Positions 44,327-53,239 of a DNA stretch of 64,000 bases are shown piece by piece. How positions within the stretch are numbered: the first letter of the stretch is position 1; each line of letters opens with the position of its first letter. Origin of the DNA: an uncultured Flavobacteriales bacterium (GTDB lineage: Bacteria > Bacteroidota > Bacteroidia > Flavobacteriales_G > Salibacteraceae); NCBI GenBank assembly GCA_905479105.1, contig CAJQLE010000004.1, positions 667,728 to 731,727 of the forward strand. The letters run 5' to 3'. The translations under genes were made by a program, and so were the position numbers. The notes beneath the pieces are model-generated. The model was not told where the DNA came from, made no database searches, and was given only the letters and a program-made list of their open reading frames with translations.

Positions 44327-45049
44327 ATGAGAATTCATCTTCTAATTCTTATTGAACTGATATTTAATATGTCAGCAAACGATTTAATCGGACAATCTAC
44401 TACCAATCAAACCTTGGTATGGGCGAAGTATCAGAATGACCTTCATATCTCAGAGAAGTTGATTTTATCCAACGAAATCGAGAGTCGGAATTATGTCCAA
44501 CACTTTAGAGGGCATCAGCGACTATTACCAGCGACTACCCTAATTTACAAACCTAATAAGGGTCTTATCACAGGATTTGGTTTTACATATTTCCAACAAT
44601 TCAACCCGCAGGACCCCAATATCAAGGGCGTTTTGAATAACGAGTACAGATTCCTTCAATTGATTGAATTCTCGAATAGCATTTCAAAACTTGAGGTAAA
44701 AACCAGGGTTCAGATCGAAGAGAGACTCATTGAAGCACCAAACAATAAAATAGACTTCAGCCTTCGAGAACGATTCAGGTTTAAATTGGCTTTTCCTTTG
44801 ATCAGTAAAGATGACAAAGCTATTCTTAAGGCAATAATTTTTGATGAAATCATGGTTCAACAAGGTGCTGGATTGAAATTCAACATTTTTGATCAAAACA
44901 GATTTGGTGGTGGATTAAGCGCACGTATTAAGGAAAGCTTCCTGATTGAAACCACGCTTTTTAATTGGTATCAGCAGAAGCCAGATCTTCTCGGTTTTTA
45001 CAATAGAACTATTCTTAGCTTATCTTTAATTCATTCAATTAGCTTGTAA
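44327..45049 (+). CDS. DUF2490 outer-membrane-barrel-like protein
   Basis: The 240-aa protein fits DUF2490. After an N-terminal export segment (ILIELIFNMSANDLIGQ) it has alternating beta strands with aromatic ends, as in an outer-membrane barrel: LVWAKYQNDLHISEKL, VQHFRGHQRLLPATTL and KVGFTFFQQF-like text near residue 85. It ends FYNRTILSLSLIHSISL with several hydrophobic residues. It is 0 nt from the SLC13 permease (stop and start are adjacent), so it may be a porin-like partner for the same solute. Confidence 0.75.
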   Translation: MRIHLLILIELIFNMSANDLIGQSTTNQTLVWAKYQNDLHISEKLILSNEIESRNYVQHFRGHQRLLPATTLIYKPNKGLITGFGFTYFQQFNPQDPNIKGVLNNEYRFLQLIEFSNSISKLEVKTRVQIEERLIEAPNNKIDFSLRERFRFKLAFPLISKDDKAILKAIIFDEIMVQQGAGLKFNIFDQNRFGGGLSARIKESFLIETTLFNWYQQKPDLLGFYNRTILSLSLIHSISL

Positions 45050-46861
45050 ATGCTTGAGTCCCTCACAATTGATGCCTACATCACTGCTGCAGTAATCTTC
45101 GGAGCTATTGTGTTATTCATAATGGATAAACTCTCTGTTGATCTCATTGCGCTGCTTATCATGGGATCTCTTGTGGTTTTAGGTGTTATTTCTCCAGTCG
45201 AAGGAATGGCTGGGTTCAGCAATCCTGCAACCATGACCGTTGCATTTATGTTCGTGATTTCAGCCGCGATCTTAAAAACAGGTTCCCTTCAATTCGTGGC
45301 CAGTCAATTGACCAAAACATTCAGAAACCACTATCAAAGAGGTGTGGTCTTACTCATGCTGATGGTGAGCGCTGTATCCGCTTTTATAAATAACACGCCT
45401 GTGGTTGCAGTAATGATTCCTGTGACCATTCAAATCGCAAAAAACTCAAATAGAGCGGCTTCAAAACTATTGATACCCGTAAGCTATGCATCTATTTTTG
45501 GAGGAATGTGCACTTTGATAGGCACATCCACCAATATACTTGTCAGCGGTATAGCCGAACAAAATGGCATGGTGCCTTTTAAGATGTTTGACTTTGCCCC
45601 GATGGGATTAGTTTTTGTTGCTGTTGGTTCTTTATTTATGATATTTATTGGTCAACGCCTCTTGCCTAGCAGATCAGTGAATAACGAAGATGAGTTAGAA
45701 GACAGTCTGATCGACTATCTAGCCGAAATTGAAATCTTGGAGAATTCGGAGTTAGCGAATAAGGTCATCTTATCATCGCCATTGGTGAAAGAATTGGAAA
45801 TGGAGATTCTAGAACTAAGAAGAGGCAATACTTCAATGAATCTGCCACAGGGAGATACAACGCTCTTAGTAGGAGACATCCTTAAAGTAAGATGCAATGT
45901 TTCAAAAATGAAACAGCTTAAAGATCAACTCAAGGTGAAAATCATGCCTTTTGCTTCAGTAGATGACGATGATCTTGAAGAAATTACAGGGAAAAGCTCA
46001 TTTGTTGAGTTGGTTATCCCAACAGACTCTGCGCTTGAAGGGAAAACGCTTCGAGAATTTGACTTTAGAAGACGCTATAGAGCTGCTCCTCTTGCTATTC
46101 GACATAGAGAAGAAATACTCAGAGACAAGCTCCAAGATGTGAGACTGCGTGCAGGTGACGTTATTCTAGTTGAGATGAAAACTCACTTCATGGATCAATG
46201 GAAGAGTAACACTAGAGATCAGAACATTCCATTCATTATTCTTAGCGAACAAGGCATTTTAAACTTTGACAGAAGAAGCTTTTTTATAGTAATATCAGTA
46301 GTTGTAGCCGTTGTGACATTAGCCTCTACGGGCTTGTTGCCAATTGTCATTAGTACATTACTCGGTGTATGTGCTCTTGTCTTAACAGGCTGCTTGAATA
46401 TGAAAGAAGTCTATCGAAGTATACAATGGCCGATTGTCTTTTTATTGGCTGGCGCACTTAGCCTTGGGGTAGCCATGCAAAACTCTGGATTAGCGCAAGC
46501 TATTGCATCAACAATTGTCAATAATCTCAGTGAATTTGGCCCAATCGCCATCCTCTCCGGCATATACCTGTTTACGAGCTTGATGACAGAAACGATGAGC
46601 AACAATGCCACTGCAGCACTTGTAGCACCTTTAGCAATAGCTACCGCCCATCAGCTCGAGGTATCACCGGTTCCCTTTGTAATGGCGGTAATGTTTGCAG
46701 CTTCAGCAAGTTTTATGACTCCTATTGGCTATCAAACCAATACCATGATATATTCGGCAGGAGGATACAAATTCAAAGACTTCATAAAGGTTGGAGTTTG
46801 GCTCAACCTCTTATTTTGGATACTAGCAACGCTGCTGATCCCCATTTTCTTTCCTTTTTAA
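45050..46861 (+). CDS. SLC13/DASS-family permease with TrkA-C domains
   Basis: The 603-aa inner-membrane transporter has about 12 helices. The conserved SLC13 signatures are SAFINNTPVVAVMIPV and GTSTNILVSG in the first half, and MTETMSNNATAALVAP plus PIGYQTNTMIYSAGGY in the second. Two TrkA-C-type regulatory domains sit in the middle (~residues 215-385). The family carries sulfate, phosphate or dicarboxylates. In Bacteroidota such genes with a neighbouring Rrf2 often belong to sulfate uptake, so sulfate is my preferred substrate, by inference. It is co-transcribed with DUF2490. Confidence 0.88.
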   Translation: MLESLTIDAYITAAVIFGAIVLFIMDKLSVDLIALLIMGSLVVLGVISPVEGMAGFSNPATMTVAFMFVISAAILKTGSLQFVASQLTKTFRNHYQRGVVLLMLMVSAVSAFINNTPVVAVMIPVTIQIAKNSNRAASKLLIPVSYASIFGGMCTLIGTSTNILVSGIAEQNGMVPFKMFDFAPMGLVFVAVGSLFMIFIGQRLLPSRSVNNEDELEDSLIDYLAEIEILENSELANKVILSSPLVKELEMEILELRRGNTSMNLPQGDTTLLVGDILKVRCNVSKMKQLKDQLKVKIMPFASVDDDDLEEITGKSSFVELVIPTDSALEGKTLREFDFRRRYRAAPLAIRHREEILRDKLQDVRLRAGDVILVEMKTHFMDQWKSNTRDQNIPFIILSEQGILNFDRRSFFIVISVVVAVVTLASTGLLPIVISTLLGVCALVLTGCLNMKEVYRSIQWPIVFLLAGALSLGVAMQNSGLAQAIASTIVNNLSEFGPIAILSGIYLFTSLMTETMSNNATAALVAPLAIATAHQLEVSPVPFVMAVMFAASASFMTPIGYQTNTMIYSAGGYKFKDFIKVGVWLNLLFWILATLLIPIFFPF

Positions 46862-46940
46862 TCCAGCGACTATCGGTCTACTGCATTAGTGTTGGTCGTA
46901 TTTTCTAGAACAACTCAATGTTAAACCTGACTGAAAAAAC

Positions 46941-46976
46941 AAAGGAGCAACCCACAGTTGTGCAGGATACTCCTTT
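46941..46976. terminator. Bidirectional terminator between SLC13 and cyclophilin genes
   Basis: AAAGGAG (46941-46947) pairs with CTCCTTT (46970-46976); an inner CAAC/GTTG stem lies in the loop. It is located between two converging genes. Confidence 0.55.
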
Positions 46977-47007
46977 ATAAGTTAAACTCCATTAAAGTAA
47001 AGGGAGA

Positions 47008-47502
47008 TTATAGCTCTCCGCAGTCTTCGATTTTAATATTCTTTGAAGTTTGTCCACTTCTCGCACCAAGCGCTTCAATAGCTGAAACTACATCCAAACC
47101 TTTAGTTACATTTCCAAAAACAACGTGCGCTCCATCCAACCAATCTGTTTTGATGGTGCAGATAAAGAATTGACTTCCATTCGTGTTTGGACCAGCATTG
47201 GCCATACTCAATGTTCCTGGACCTTCATGCTTAAGTGTGAAGTTCTCATCAGGAAAACGATCGCCATAAATTGACTTCCCTCCTGTTCCGTTATGATTCG
47301 TGAAATCACCACCTTGAAGCATGAACTCAGGAATAACACGGTGGAAACTACTTCCTTTAAATCCAAAACCTTTCTCACAAGTGCATAACGCTCTGAAGTT
47401 TTCAGCTGTTTTTGGAACAACATCTGCTCTTAATTCAAATTCTATTCGGCCTAAAGCCTCACCGTCTGCAGTTACATCGAAAAAACACGTTGGATTACTC
47501 AT
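47008..47502 (-). CDS. Cyclophilin-type peptidyl-prolyl isomerase
   Basis: It accelerates proline cis-trans isomerisation in folding proteins. The 164-aa cyclophilin carries [20 protein letters not shown], including the catalytic Arg, then [19 protein letters not shown]. No signal peptide is seen, so it is cytoplasmic. I place the start at ATG 47502 (MSNPTCFF); an upstream TTG (47511) is less likely. It is divergent from the FKBP gene, so the two isomerase families share an intergenic region. Confidence 0.93.
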   Translation of the reverse strand: MSNPTCFFDVTADGEALGRIEFELRADVVPKTAENFRALCTCEKGFGFKGSSFHRVIPEFMLQGGDFTNHNGTGGKSIYGDRFPDENFTLKHEGPGTLSMANAGPNTNGSQFFICTIKTDWLDGAHVVFGNVTKGLDVVSAIEALGARSGQTSKNIKIEDCGEL

Positions 47503-47597
47503 ATACTTCAATTCTAATTTTGAGTCGCAAAAGTGAAGAATTTGATTCGTAATAGCGACTTAATAATTCACATATTCGCTTATCAATTTATTGCCTC

Positions 47598-48053
47598 ATG
47601 AAATTAGTACAAAGCATTGCCCTTATCGGAATCCTTCTCATTTCCTTTTCATGTAAAAAAGACAATGACGATCAAGCGGCTATTGATGATAAAATTATCA
47701 AGGACTACATAGCCGAAAACAGCTTAGATGCAGAGCCAACGGGGACTGGGCTCTATGTTGTGATTAACGAAGAAGGTTCAGGATTTAATCCAAGTCAAAA
47801 CAGCAATGTCTCTGTTTACTATAAGGGATATTTCACTGATGGCGAAGTATTTGATGAAACTGGACGTGAGCCCATTTCATTTAAGTTAAGTCAAGTAATT
47901 CAAGGTTGGCAAGAAGGAATCCCCTACTTTAAGCCGGGCGGTTCAGGTATTCTGTTAATTCCCTCGGCATTGGGCTACGGAAGTGATGATGTTGGAGCAA
48001 TTCCAGCCAATTCAGTGTTGATATTCGATATTGATTTGGTAACGGTAAATTGA
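47598..48053 (+). CDS. FKBP-type peptidyl-prolyl isomerase lipoprotein
   Basis: The 151-aa product has a lipobox (ISFSC, Cys near residue 19), so it is anchored on the periplasmic side of a membrane. The FKBP fold follows: SNVSVYYKGYFTDGEVFDET, FKLSQVIQGWQEGIPYF, then IPSALGYGSDDVGAIPANS with the active-site Ile/Tyr residues. It ends LIFDIDLVTVN. Its last 69 nt are partly repeated at 49744-49812. It is divergent from the cyclophilin gene. Confidence 0.92.
   Translation: MKLVQSIALIGILLISFSCKKDNDDQAAIDDKIIKDYIAENSLDAEPTGTGLYVVINEEGSGFNPSQNSNVSVYYKGYFTDGEVFDETGREPISFKLSQVIQGWQEGIPYFKPGGSGILLIPSALGYGSDDVGAIPANSVLIFDIDLVTVN
47985..48031 (+). repeat. Direct repeat copy 1 (3' end of FKBP gene)
   Basis: A 47-nt block within the FKBP 3' end that matches 49744-49790 at 45 of 47 positions in the same orientation. 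The intervening ~1.7 kb holds the LRR gene. Confidence 0.8.
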
Positions 48054-48107
48054 TTTAGCAAAAGGCCACAGCCGCATCTTTCAATATCCCTAGAAGTACA
48101 ATAGACC

Positions 48108-49628
48108 TCACTCTACGGTGTATTTTTTCTCCGCACTTCCATCATCATACAGATAGATAAGCAGCGTGTTTGCCTTATATGTGGTTTCTCGCCCCATCAT
48201 ATCATAGATTTTAAAAAGTTTCTTTGGTGAATCAAATGGTTCGGCAATACCAAGAGAAAACGAACAAGGATCTTCATAACCACAGTCTGTGCTGAATGTC
48301 GTGGAGACATCGTAATTGAACTCGCTTTGCGCGTATCCAACATCATCCACCATAACACATGACAAATTATTATTCCTCATATCAGCATATAATGCTCCTT
48401 TTTTCAAATTTAATACCTCTAATAAATTGCTGTTGCATTTAACAGTTTCTAAAATTGGACAGCCAGATAAATTAAGGCAGGTTAATTGATTTTCGTGACA
48501 GTCGAAATAAATTAATTCAGGATGCTCACCTAGATCAAGACTTGTTAGTTGATTGTCAGAACAAGTTAGGTATATTAACGCAGTATTCTCTTTTAGATAA
48601 AGACTCGTGATCTGATTAAAACTGCATTCCAGTTGAATTAACGTTGTATTTTGACTTAAATCAAGACTTGTGAGCTGATTGAAATAGCAAGTGAGGTATG
48701 TTAAGGCTGAATTCTCACTTAGGTCAAGACTGACGAGTTGATTCAACTCGCAATTGAGCTGTGTTAAATCTACACTCCCACTTAGATCAAGACTACTCAG
48801 CTGATTGTACATGCAATATACAGTAGTTAAAGCGTTGTTCTCACTAAGGTCAAGACTACTCAGCTGATTTGAATAGCACGCTAAATAAGTTAACGCAGTA
48901 TTCTCGCTTAGGTTAAGACTTGTTAGTTGATTGATCCCGCAATCAAGATGTGTTAAAGATGTGTTCCCACTCAGATCAAGACTGTCGAGATGATTGTGAT
49001 GGCATTCGAGGAATGATAAAGCTGCATTCTCACTTAGATCAAGACTAATAAGCTCATTGTCTTGGCAATTTAGAAAGGTCAAAGCTAGATTCTCATTGAG
49101 GTTAAGACTTACTAATTGATTACTATAGCAATTGAGCTCATCTAAAACCACATTTTCACTAAGATCAAGACTTGTAAGGTTGTTAAAACCGCAATTGAGC
49201 TCTGTTAAAGCAGTATTCTCATTGAGGTCATGACTTACGAGTAAATTGAACCCGCAATCAAGATGTGTTAAAGCTGCACCCCCGTTTAAATCAAGGTTAA
49301 TGAGATCATTAGAACGGCACTCGAGATGTGTTAAAGCTATATTTTCTCCTATGTCAAGACTTGTTAGTTGGTTAAAACTGCAATTGAGAAATGTTAAGGC
49401 TGTAAATGCTTCTATTCCTGTTAAATCTGAGATACCCATATAAGGAACATCGATACTATCTGAAAAAGAATTTGCTTCACTTACTTGTATTTCGCCATCA
49501 CCATTGGTGTTAATCAAAGAGTTAGAAACCAAATAGGCTTTAAAGTTCGAGTCAGGAATAATAACGTTTTGAGCGTTCGCTGTAAAGATGCACGCAAATA
49601 GGGCAAGGGTAAGTGTAAGTTTTCTCAT
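48108..49628 (-). CDS. Leucine-rich-repeat surface protein with T9SS-type tail
   Basis: The start is placed at ATG 49628 (MRKLTLTLALFACIFTANAQ, a normal signal peptide); an upstream ATG adds seven residues but leaves less room for the promoter box at 49634-49641. Residues ~69-423 are about 17 tandem leucine-rich repeats of 21 residues (pattern LTSLDLSENTALTYLNC-Y-NQ), each with a Cys. The C-terminal tail (SPKKLFKIYDMMGRETTYK, ending GSAEKKYTVE) resembles a T9SS sorting sequence, so the protein should reach the cell surface and probably mediates binding. The N-terminus (DSNFKAYLVSNSLINTNGDG) is typical of this Bacteroidota LRR group. Confidence 0.88.
   Translation of the reverse strand: MRKLTLTLALFACIFTANAQNVIIPDSNFKAYLVSNSLINTNGDGEIQVSEANSFSDSIDVPYMGISDLTGIEAFTALTFLNCSFNQLTSLDIGENIALTHLECRSNDLINLDLNGGAALTHLDCGFNLLVSHDLNENTALTELNCGFNNLTSLDLSENVVLDELNCYSNQLVSLNLNENLALTFLNCQDNELISLDLSENAALSFLECHHNHLDSLDLSGNTSLTHLDCGINQLTSLNLSENTALTYLACYSNQLSSLDLSENNALTTVYCMYNQLSSLDLSGSVDLTQLNCELNQLVSLDLSENSALTYLTCYFNQLTSLDLSQNTTLIQLECSFNQITSLYLKENTALIYLTCSDNQLTSLDLGEHPELIYFDCHENQLTCLNLSGCPILETVKCNSNLLEVLNLKKGALYADMRNNNLSCVMVDDVGYAQSEFNYDVSTTFSTDCGYEDPCSFSLGIAEPFDSPKKLFKIYDMMGRETTYKANTLLIYLYDDGSAEKKYTVE
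48360..49424 (-). repeat. Tandem 63-bp leucine-rich-repeat coding units
   Basis: About 17 units of 63 bp encode the LRR domain. Units vary but keep the codons for LxSLDLSENxALxxLxC. The repetition could allow expansion or contraction in whole units. Confidence 0.8.
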
Positions 49629-49633
49629 AAAGG

Positions 49634-49641
49634 CGAATGTA
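49634..49641 (-). promoter_or_regulatory. LRR gene -7 element TACATTCG
   Basis: TAnnTTCG on the minus strand with 5 nt to the ATG at 49628; it supports that start. Confidence 0.45.
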
Positions 49642-49743
49642 ATCGCCACTTATATCAGCAACCTAAAGCAATTGAGATTACGGTTACTATCTGAAGTAAA
49701 CGGTTAATAATCCAAGAATTATATTTCAGGCAATGAGCGGAGA

Positions 49744-49790
49744 GATGATGTTAGAGCAATTCCCGCCAATTCAGTGTTGATATTCGATAT
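49744..49790 (+). repeat. Direct repeat copy 2 (FKBP 3' remnant)
   Basis: Second copy of the 47-nt block, 45 of 47 identical to 47985-48031 in the same orientation. Confidence 0.8.
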
Positions 49791-49812
49791 AGAACTTATT
49801 GCCGCAAACTAG
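49744..49812 (+). pseudogene. 3' fragment of a second FKBP gene
   Basis: The frame reads DDVRAIPANSVLIFDIELIAAN and stops at TAG 49810-49812, closely matching the end of the intact FKBP (DDVGAIPANSVLIFDIDLVTVN). Nothing recognisable precedes it, so only the last ~23 codons survive. The last 22 nt differ strongly from the intact copy, suggesting an old paralogue rather than a fresh duplication. Confidence 0.75.
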
Positions 49813-49837
49813 GATGCATATAGCTCGATCTATTGCG

Positions 49838-50511
49838 TTACTTGTTTTGAATTTTATATCTAATCCCAAGCTCAGTTAGCCCACTGAAAGCAAAATAACT
49901 CGAACTTAATGGCAACTGTGAATTTCTTATGGCCAATAAAATATCTTAGGTGATAGGATAAATCGTAATTCTTGGCGTGATAAAGACGGACCAGCGTTCC
50001 GACAAATTATAGGATGACCTGAAAGTCACGGCTCCATTAATCGAGAAGAGTTCAGTTTTACGATATCCATCTATTGTTTCACTAGCGATTGACACTCCTC
50101 CACCAAAGCTGTACCCAAAACACCACTTATTCTTTTGAAATGATTCTCCGAGCAAGTAATTTAAACTTATTACACTTACTCTAGTTTCTTGTGCGTAATA
50201 ACCTGGATTCCAACGCCTATCTTCATTATATTTTGGACTCGTAATATTGCTTAGATCTAGATAACGCTCAAATTTTCGATTCTCAGACTTACTGCTCAAA
50301 CAAATCCCCAACTGTATCCGGGCCTTCCATCATTTTGGGCGGAAATCGACACAGCATCCAATAAAGGCAATCCAATTCCCCCTCTCATTTCAAGACTTAG
50401 AATTTGTGAAAATGATGGGGTATGAATAAAAATTCCAGCCAGAATAAGAACAAAAACTACTGTTCCTGTAGCATGTCGAGATTTAGATTTAATGTAGGCT
50501 ACCTCATCCAT
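49838..50511 (-). pseudogene. Outer-membrane beta-barrel gene with a frameshift and an in-frame stop
   Basis: It begins at ATG 50511 with an N-terminal signal (GTVVFVLILAGIFIHTPSFSQ). At a run of four G's (plus strand C's at 50306-50309) the frame is lost: SWGFV-stop in one frame, GICLSSKSENRKF in the next; one extra G would restore it. The second part has barrel-like strands (FGYSFGGGVSIASETIDG). It meets a TAA at 49946-49948, after which the same frame continues as SSSYFAFSGLTELGIRYKI and ends at 49838. Two independent lesions make it a clear pseudogene. Intact length would be about 225 residues. Confidence 0.75.
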
Positions 50512-50827
50512 GGGTTAAAAATAGTTTTTCTATCCGGATTCCAACATCACTGGTTCCTATGCCAGTTAACACCATAAACGACAACAAATAGTTACAACCA
50601 ATTGCTTACGACATTAAGCGGGTATTAACCGAATCCACAGAACCTACCTCCATTCCTTTGTCATATCGTTCTTTCAAACTATGGTCGTTAAGCAACCAAT
50701 GCACATCAACAGAAGTAATACATAGACGCTAGAGGCGCAAGAAAAATAGAAGGATAAGTGCACCTGCAAACGACTAAGAATGATTGACGAAAAAAACCAA
50801 TTTATTAAAAACTAAAATTTAGAAACT
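50512..50827. other. Intergenic region upstream of ssb, nothing clear
   Basis: About 316 bases with no gene, no exact TAnnTTTG/TTCG near ssb, and no convincing hairpin. The ssb promoter must lie here but I cannot place it. Confidence 0.4.
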
Positions 50828-51172
50828 ATGAATGCTTTAAGAAACAGAGTTCAATTGATCGGAAACTTAGGAATGGACCCAGAAGTAAAGTCTTTTGACA
50901 AAGACAAGAAAATGGCCAAGCTCAGCATCGCCACGAATGAAGTGTATTACAAGGCCAAAGGCGAGAAAGTGCAAGACACACAGTGGCACAACATTGTGAT
51001 GTGGGGAAAGACAGCTGAAATCGCTGAGAAATACCTGAAGAAAGGTCAAGAAGTTGCTGTAGAAGGCAAGCTGGTAAATAGATCCTGGGAAACCAAAGAA
51101 GGCGACAAAAGATACGCAACGGAAGTTGTTGTAAGCGAGCTGGTCATGCTCGGAAAAAAGGAGGACGCTTAA
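50828..51172 (+). CDS. ssb: Single-stranded DNA-binding protein
   Basis: The OB-fold protein coats single-stranded DNA in replication and repair. The 114-aa product has LRNRVQLIGNLGMDPEVKSF and the conserved WHNIVMWGKTAEIAEKYLKKG, then VEGKLVNRSWETKEGDKRY. It lacks the long flexible acidic tail ending in DDDIPF seen in many SSBs (it ends LGKKEDA). It may therefore be a secondary SSB or a short Bacteroidota form. It is transcribed alone and ends in a strong terminator. Confidence 0.93.
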   Translation: MNALRNRVQLIGNLGMDPEVKSFDKDKKMAKLSIATNEVYYKAKGEKVQDTQWHNIVMWGKTAEIAEKYLKKGQEVAVEGKLVNRSWETKEGDKRYATEVVVSELVMLGKKEDA

Positions 51173-51191
51173 TTAACTCCCGACCAATCTT

Positions 51192-51225
51192 AAAAAGAGC
51201 CGCTCATTGAGTTGGCTCTTTTTTT
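51192..51225. terminator. Bidirectional terminator between ssb and prmC
   Basis: AAAAAGAGCC (51192-51201) pairs with GGCTCTTTTT (51214-51223); T runs on both strands. It overlaps the first bases of the prmC stop region. Confidence 0.85.
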
Positions 51226-52057
51226 ATTTCAAAACCACAAAGCGGTCTTTACCCGCCATGTCTTTTTTAACCACTACTTCCCCACTCCATATCTTAGTCA
51301 TTTCAGATATGAAAGCCTTCATATCAGTGGCATGCGTTTCGAAGTAAACCCTTTTGACGCTGTTATTAACCGCCATGGTTGTGATCGTTTTATAGAAAGC
51401 CAATGGATCACTCGGAGGCGCAAACAAAGCCAAGTGGGGCTCATGTGATAATACATTCGCTGCCATTTCACTCCTCGCCTTTTCTGGAATGTATGGTGGA
51501 TTACTGATGTAAACGTCAGCCTTTTGCAGCGGTGTCTCGCTATCCAAAGCATCGGCATTGAAGAAGTGTAAATCCATCTTCAATACTTCAGCATTTCGAT
51601 GAGCAACAGCCAAGGCCTTATCTGAAATATCACAACCGCTCACCTTCCATCCTTTTCTTTGGTTCTTTATGGCCAGCGGAATGCAGCCTGAGCCTGTTCC
51701 AATATCCAATACGCTCAAATTTGCTTCTTCTTCATTCTCAAGAAGCAACATCACGAGTTCTTCTGTTTCAGGTCGAGGAATTAAAACGCTTGGATCTACG
51801 TACAATTCCAAATCACCAAAATGCGCCTTATTAAAAATATATTGAACCGGTTCGCTGGTTTGTAATCGGGTTATCACTTCCTTCCACCTGCGCAGACTCT
51901 CGTCAGATACTTCATTATCATTTTTTAGATAAGCCTGCGTTTTACTCCAGCCTTCAAGTTCCTCAACACACCAGTGGTACAAAGACAGCAGCTCACCTTG
52001 CAAATAGGTAGAAGTCAGCGCTTGATAGAATGTCTGTCGCAGTTCTGCGTGTGTCAT
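51224..52057 (-). CDS. prmC: Release factor glutamine N5-methyltransferase PrmC
   Basis: It methylates the Gln of the GGQ motif in RF1 and RF2. The 277-aa protein has an N-terminal helical domain and a class I Rossmann fold: SVLDIGTGSGCIPLAI (SAM binding), then VYISNPPYIPEKARSEM with the NPPY active site. The length and motif set match PrmC/HemK rather than PrmB. It is divergent from ribD. Confidence 0.95.
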   Translation of the reverse strand: MTHAELRQTFYQALTSTYLQGELLSLYHWCVEELEGWSKTQAYLKNDNEVSDESLRRWKEVITRLQTSEPVQYIFNKAHFGDLELYVDPSVLIPRPETEELVMLLLENEEEANLSVLDIGTGSGCIPLAIKNQRKGWKVSGCDISDKALAVAHRNAEVLKMDLHFFNADALDSETPLQKADVYISNPPYIPEKARSEMAANVLSHEPHLALFAPPSDPLAFYKTITTMAVNNSVKRVYFETHATDMKAFISEMTKIWSGEVVVKKDMAGKDRFVVLK

Positions 52058-52180
52058 AACGGCAAAGGTTACAAAGAGAAATGAGTCATGGCGAATAATT
52101 CCATTATTGAAATTAAATGGAACATTTTAAAATTCTTAAAATCTGAGTCTCTCCACCAACAAAAAGGTGTTCTTTCTATT

Positions 52181-52188
52181 TACATTTG
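52181..52188 (+). promoter_or_regulatory. ribD promoter -7 element TACATTTG
   Basis: An exact TAnnTTTG with 4 nt to the ribD ATG, predicting a leaderless transcript. Confidence 0.55.
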
Positions 52189-52192
52189 ACGC

Positions 52193-53239
52193 ATGTCAAA
52201 GGACGAATTCTACATGCAACGATGTTTTGAGTTGGCTGCTCTGGGAGCAGGCTCAGTTGCTCCAAATCCTTTGGTAGGAAGTGTTATTGTCCATGAAGAC
52301 AAAATCATTGGTGAAGGATATCATCAAATGCACGGAGGACCTCACGCAGAAGTGAATGCTATTAGCTCGGTAAAAGATAAATCGCTTTTGTCCGAAGCCA
52401 CGATCTACGTGAATCTAGAGCCGTGTGCACACCATGGAAAAACACCGCCTTGTGCTGATCTTATCGTATCATACAACTTCAAACGCGCAGTGATTTGCAA
52501 TACCGATCCTTTTGAAGAAGTAGACGGAAAAGGAATTGAACGCCTGAGAGAATCAGGCATTGATGTCGTTGCAGGTGTTTTAGAGGAAGATGGAAGATGG
52601 TTGAATCGAAGATTCTTCACTTTTCATGAAAAGAAAAGACCTTTTGTCATTCTCAAGTTTGCGCAAACCATTGACGGATACCTTGATTCATACCGAAAGG
52701 AAGATGATAAAAAGGCACCTCTTAAAATAACCGGTGGTCAAATGAATCGCATTGTCCACAAATGGCGAAGTGAAGAAGATTCAATTTTAGTGGGAAGAAA
52801 CACGGTTCTCCTTGATAATCCTTCTTTAACCACTCGTCTCTGGTCAGGAAAGAACCCGTTGCGTTTGGTTATTGATCCAGAGTTGCAAATCAAAGCAGAT
52901 AAAACGATTTTGAGCGATGGAAATCACACATGGATTTTCAATGCATTACGCACAGACTATTGCGAAAACAACCTCTGTTATATTCAGATCAATGACGCCC
53001 GCAAGTTTCATTCTGAAATCCTGACATATTTGTATAAAAATGATATTCAGTCCGTCATTATTGAAGGTGGTGCGTCCACTCTAGCGAGATTTGTCGATGC
53101 AGAAATGTGGGACGAAGCGCGAATAATAACCGGACAAATTCGCATTGGTGAGGGTGTTTCCGCTCCCGACATACATGGTAAATTGCTTTCAACTGAATTG
53201 ATCGGCAATGACCTTTTACAAGTGTATTTGCCAGCATGA
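52193..53239 (+). CDS. ribD: Bifunctional riboflavin deaminase-reductase RibD
   Basis: It deaminates and then reduces the pyrimidine precursor of riboflavin. The N-terminal deaminase domain has the zinc site H51 (GPHAEVNAI), C78 and C87 (CAHHGKTPPC). The C-terminal reductase domain includes FVILKFAQTIDGYL and the NADPH-binding segment SVIIEGGASTLARFVD. The length, 348 aa, is normal. It overlaps the DMT permease by 4 nt and heads an operon with the permease and the YigZ gene. No FMN riboswitch is visible upstream. Confidence 0.94.
   Translation: MSKDEFYMQRCFELAALGAGSVAPNPLVGSVIVHEDKIIGEGYHQMHGGPHAEVNAISSVKDKSLLSEATIYVNLEPCAHHGKTPPCADLIVSYNFKRAVICNTDPFEEVDGKGIERLRESGIDVVAGVLEEDGRWLNRRFFTFHEKKRPFVILKFAQTIDGYLDSYRKEDDKKAPLKITGGQMNRIVHKWRSEEDSILVGRNTVLLDNPSLTTRLWSGKNPLRLVIDPELQIKADKTILSDGNHTWIFNALRTDYCENNLCYIQINDARKFHSEILTYLYKNDIQSVIIEGGASTLARFVDAEMWDEARIITGQIRIGEGVSAPDIHGKLLSTELIGNDLLQVYLPA

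Noticed and set aside
48360..49424. Tandem 63-bp units as a possible CRISPR or satellite array
   Set aside because: The units are contiguous, without spacers, and translate in frame into leucine-rich repeats.
52058..52192. FMN riboswitch before ribD
   Set aside because: No conserved aptamer segments are visible, and the promoter box 4 nt before the ATG leaves no room for a leader.
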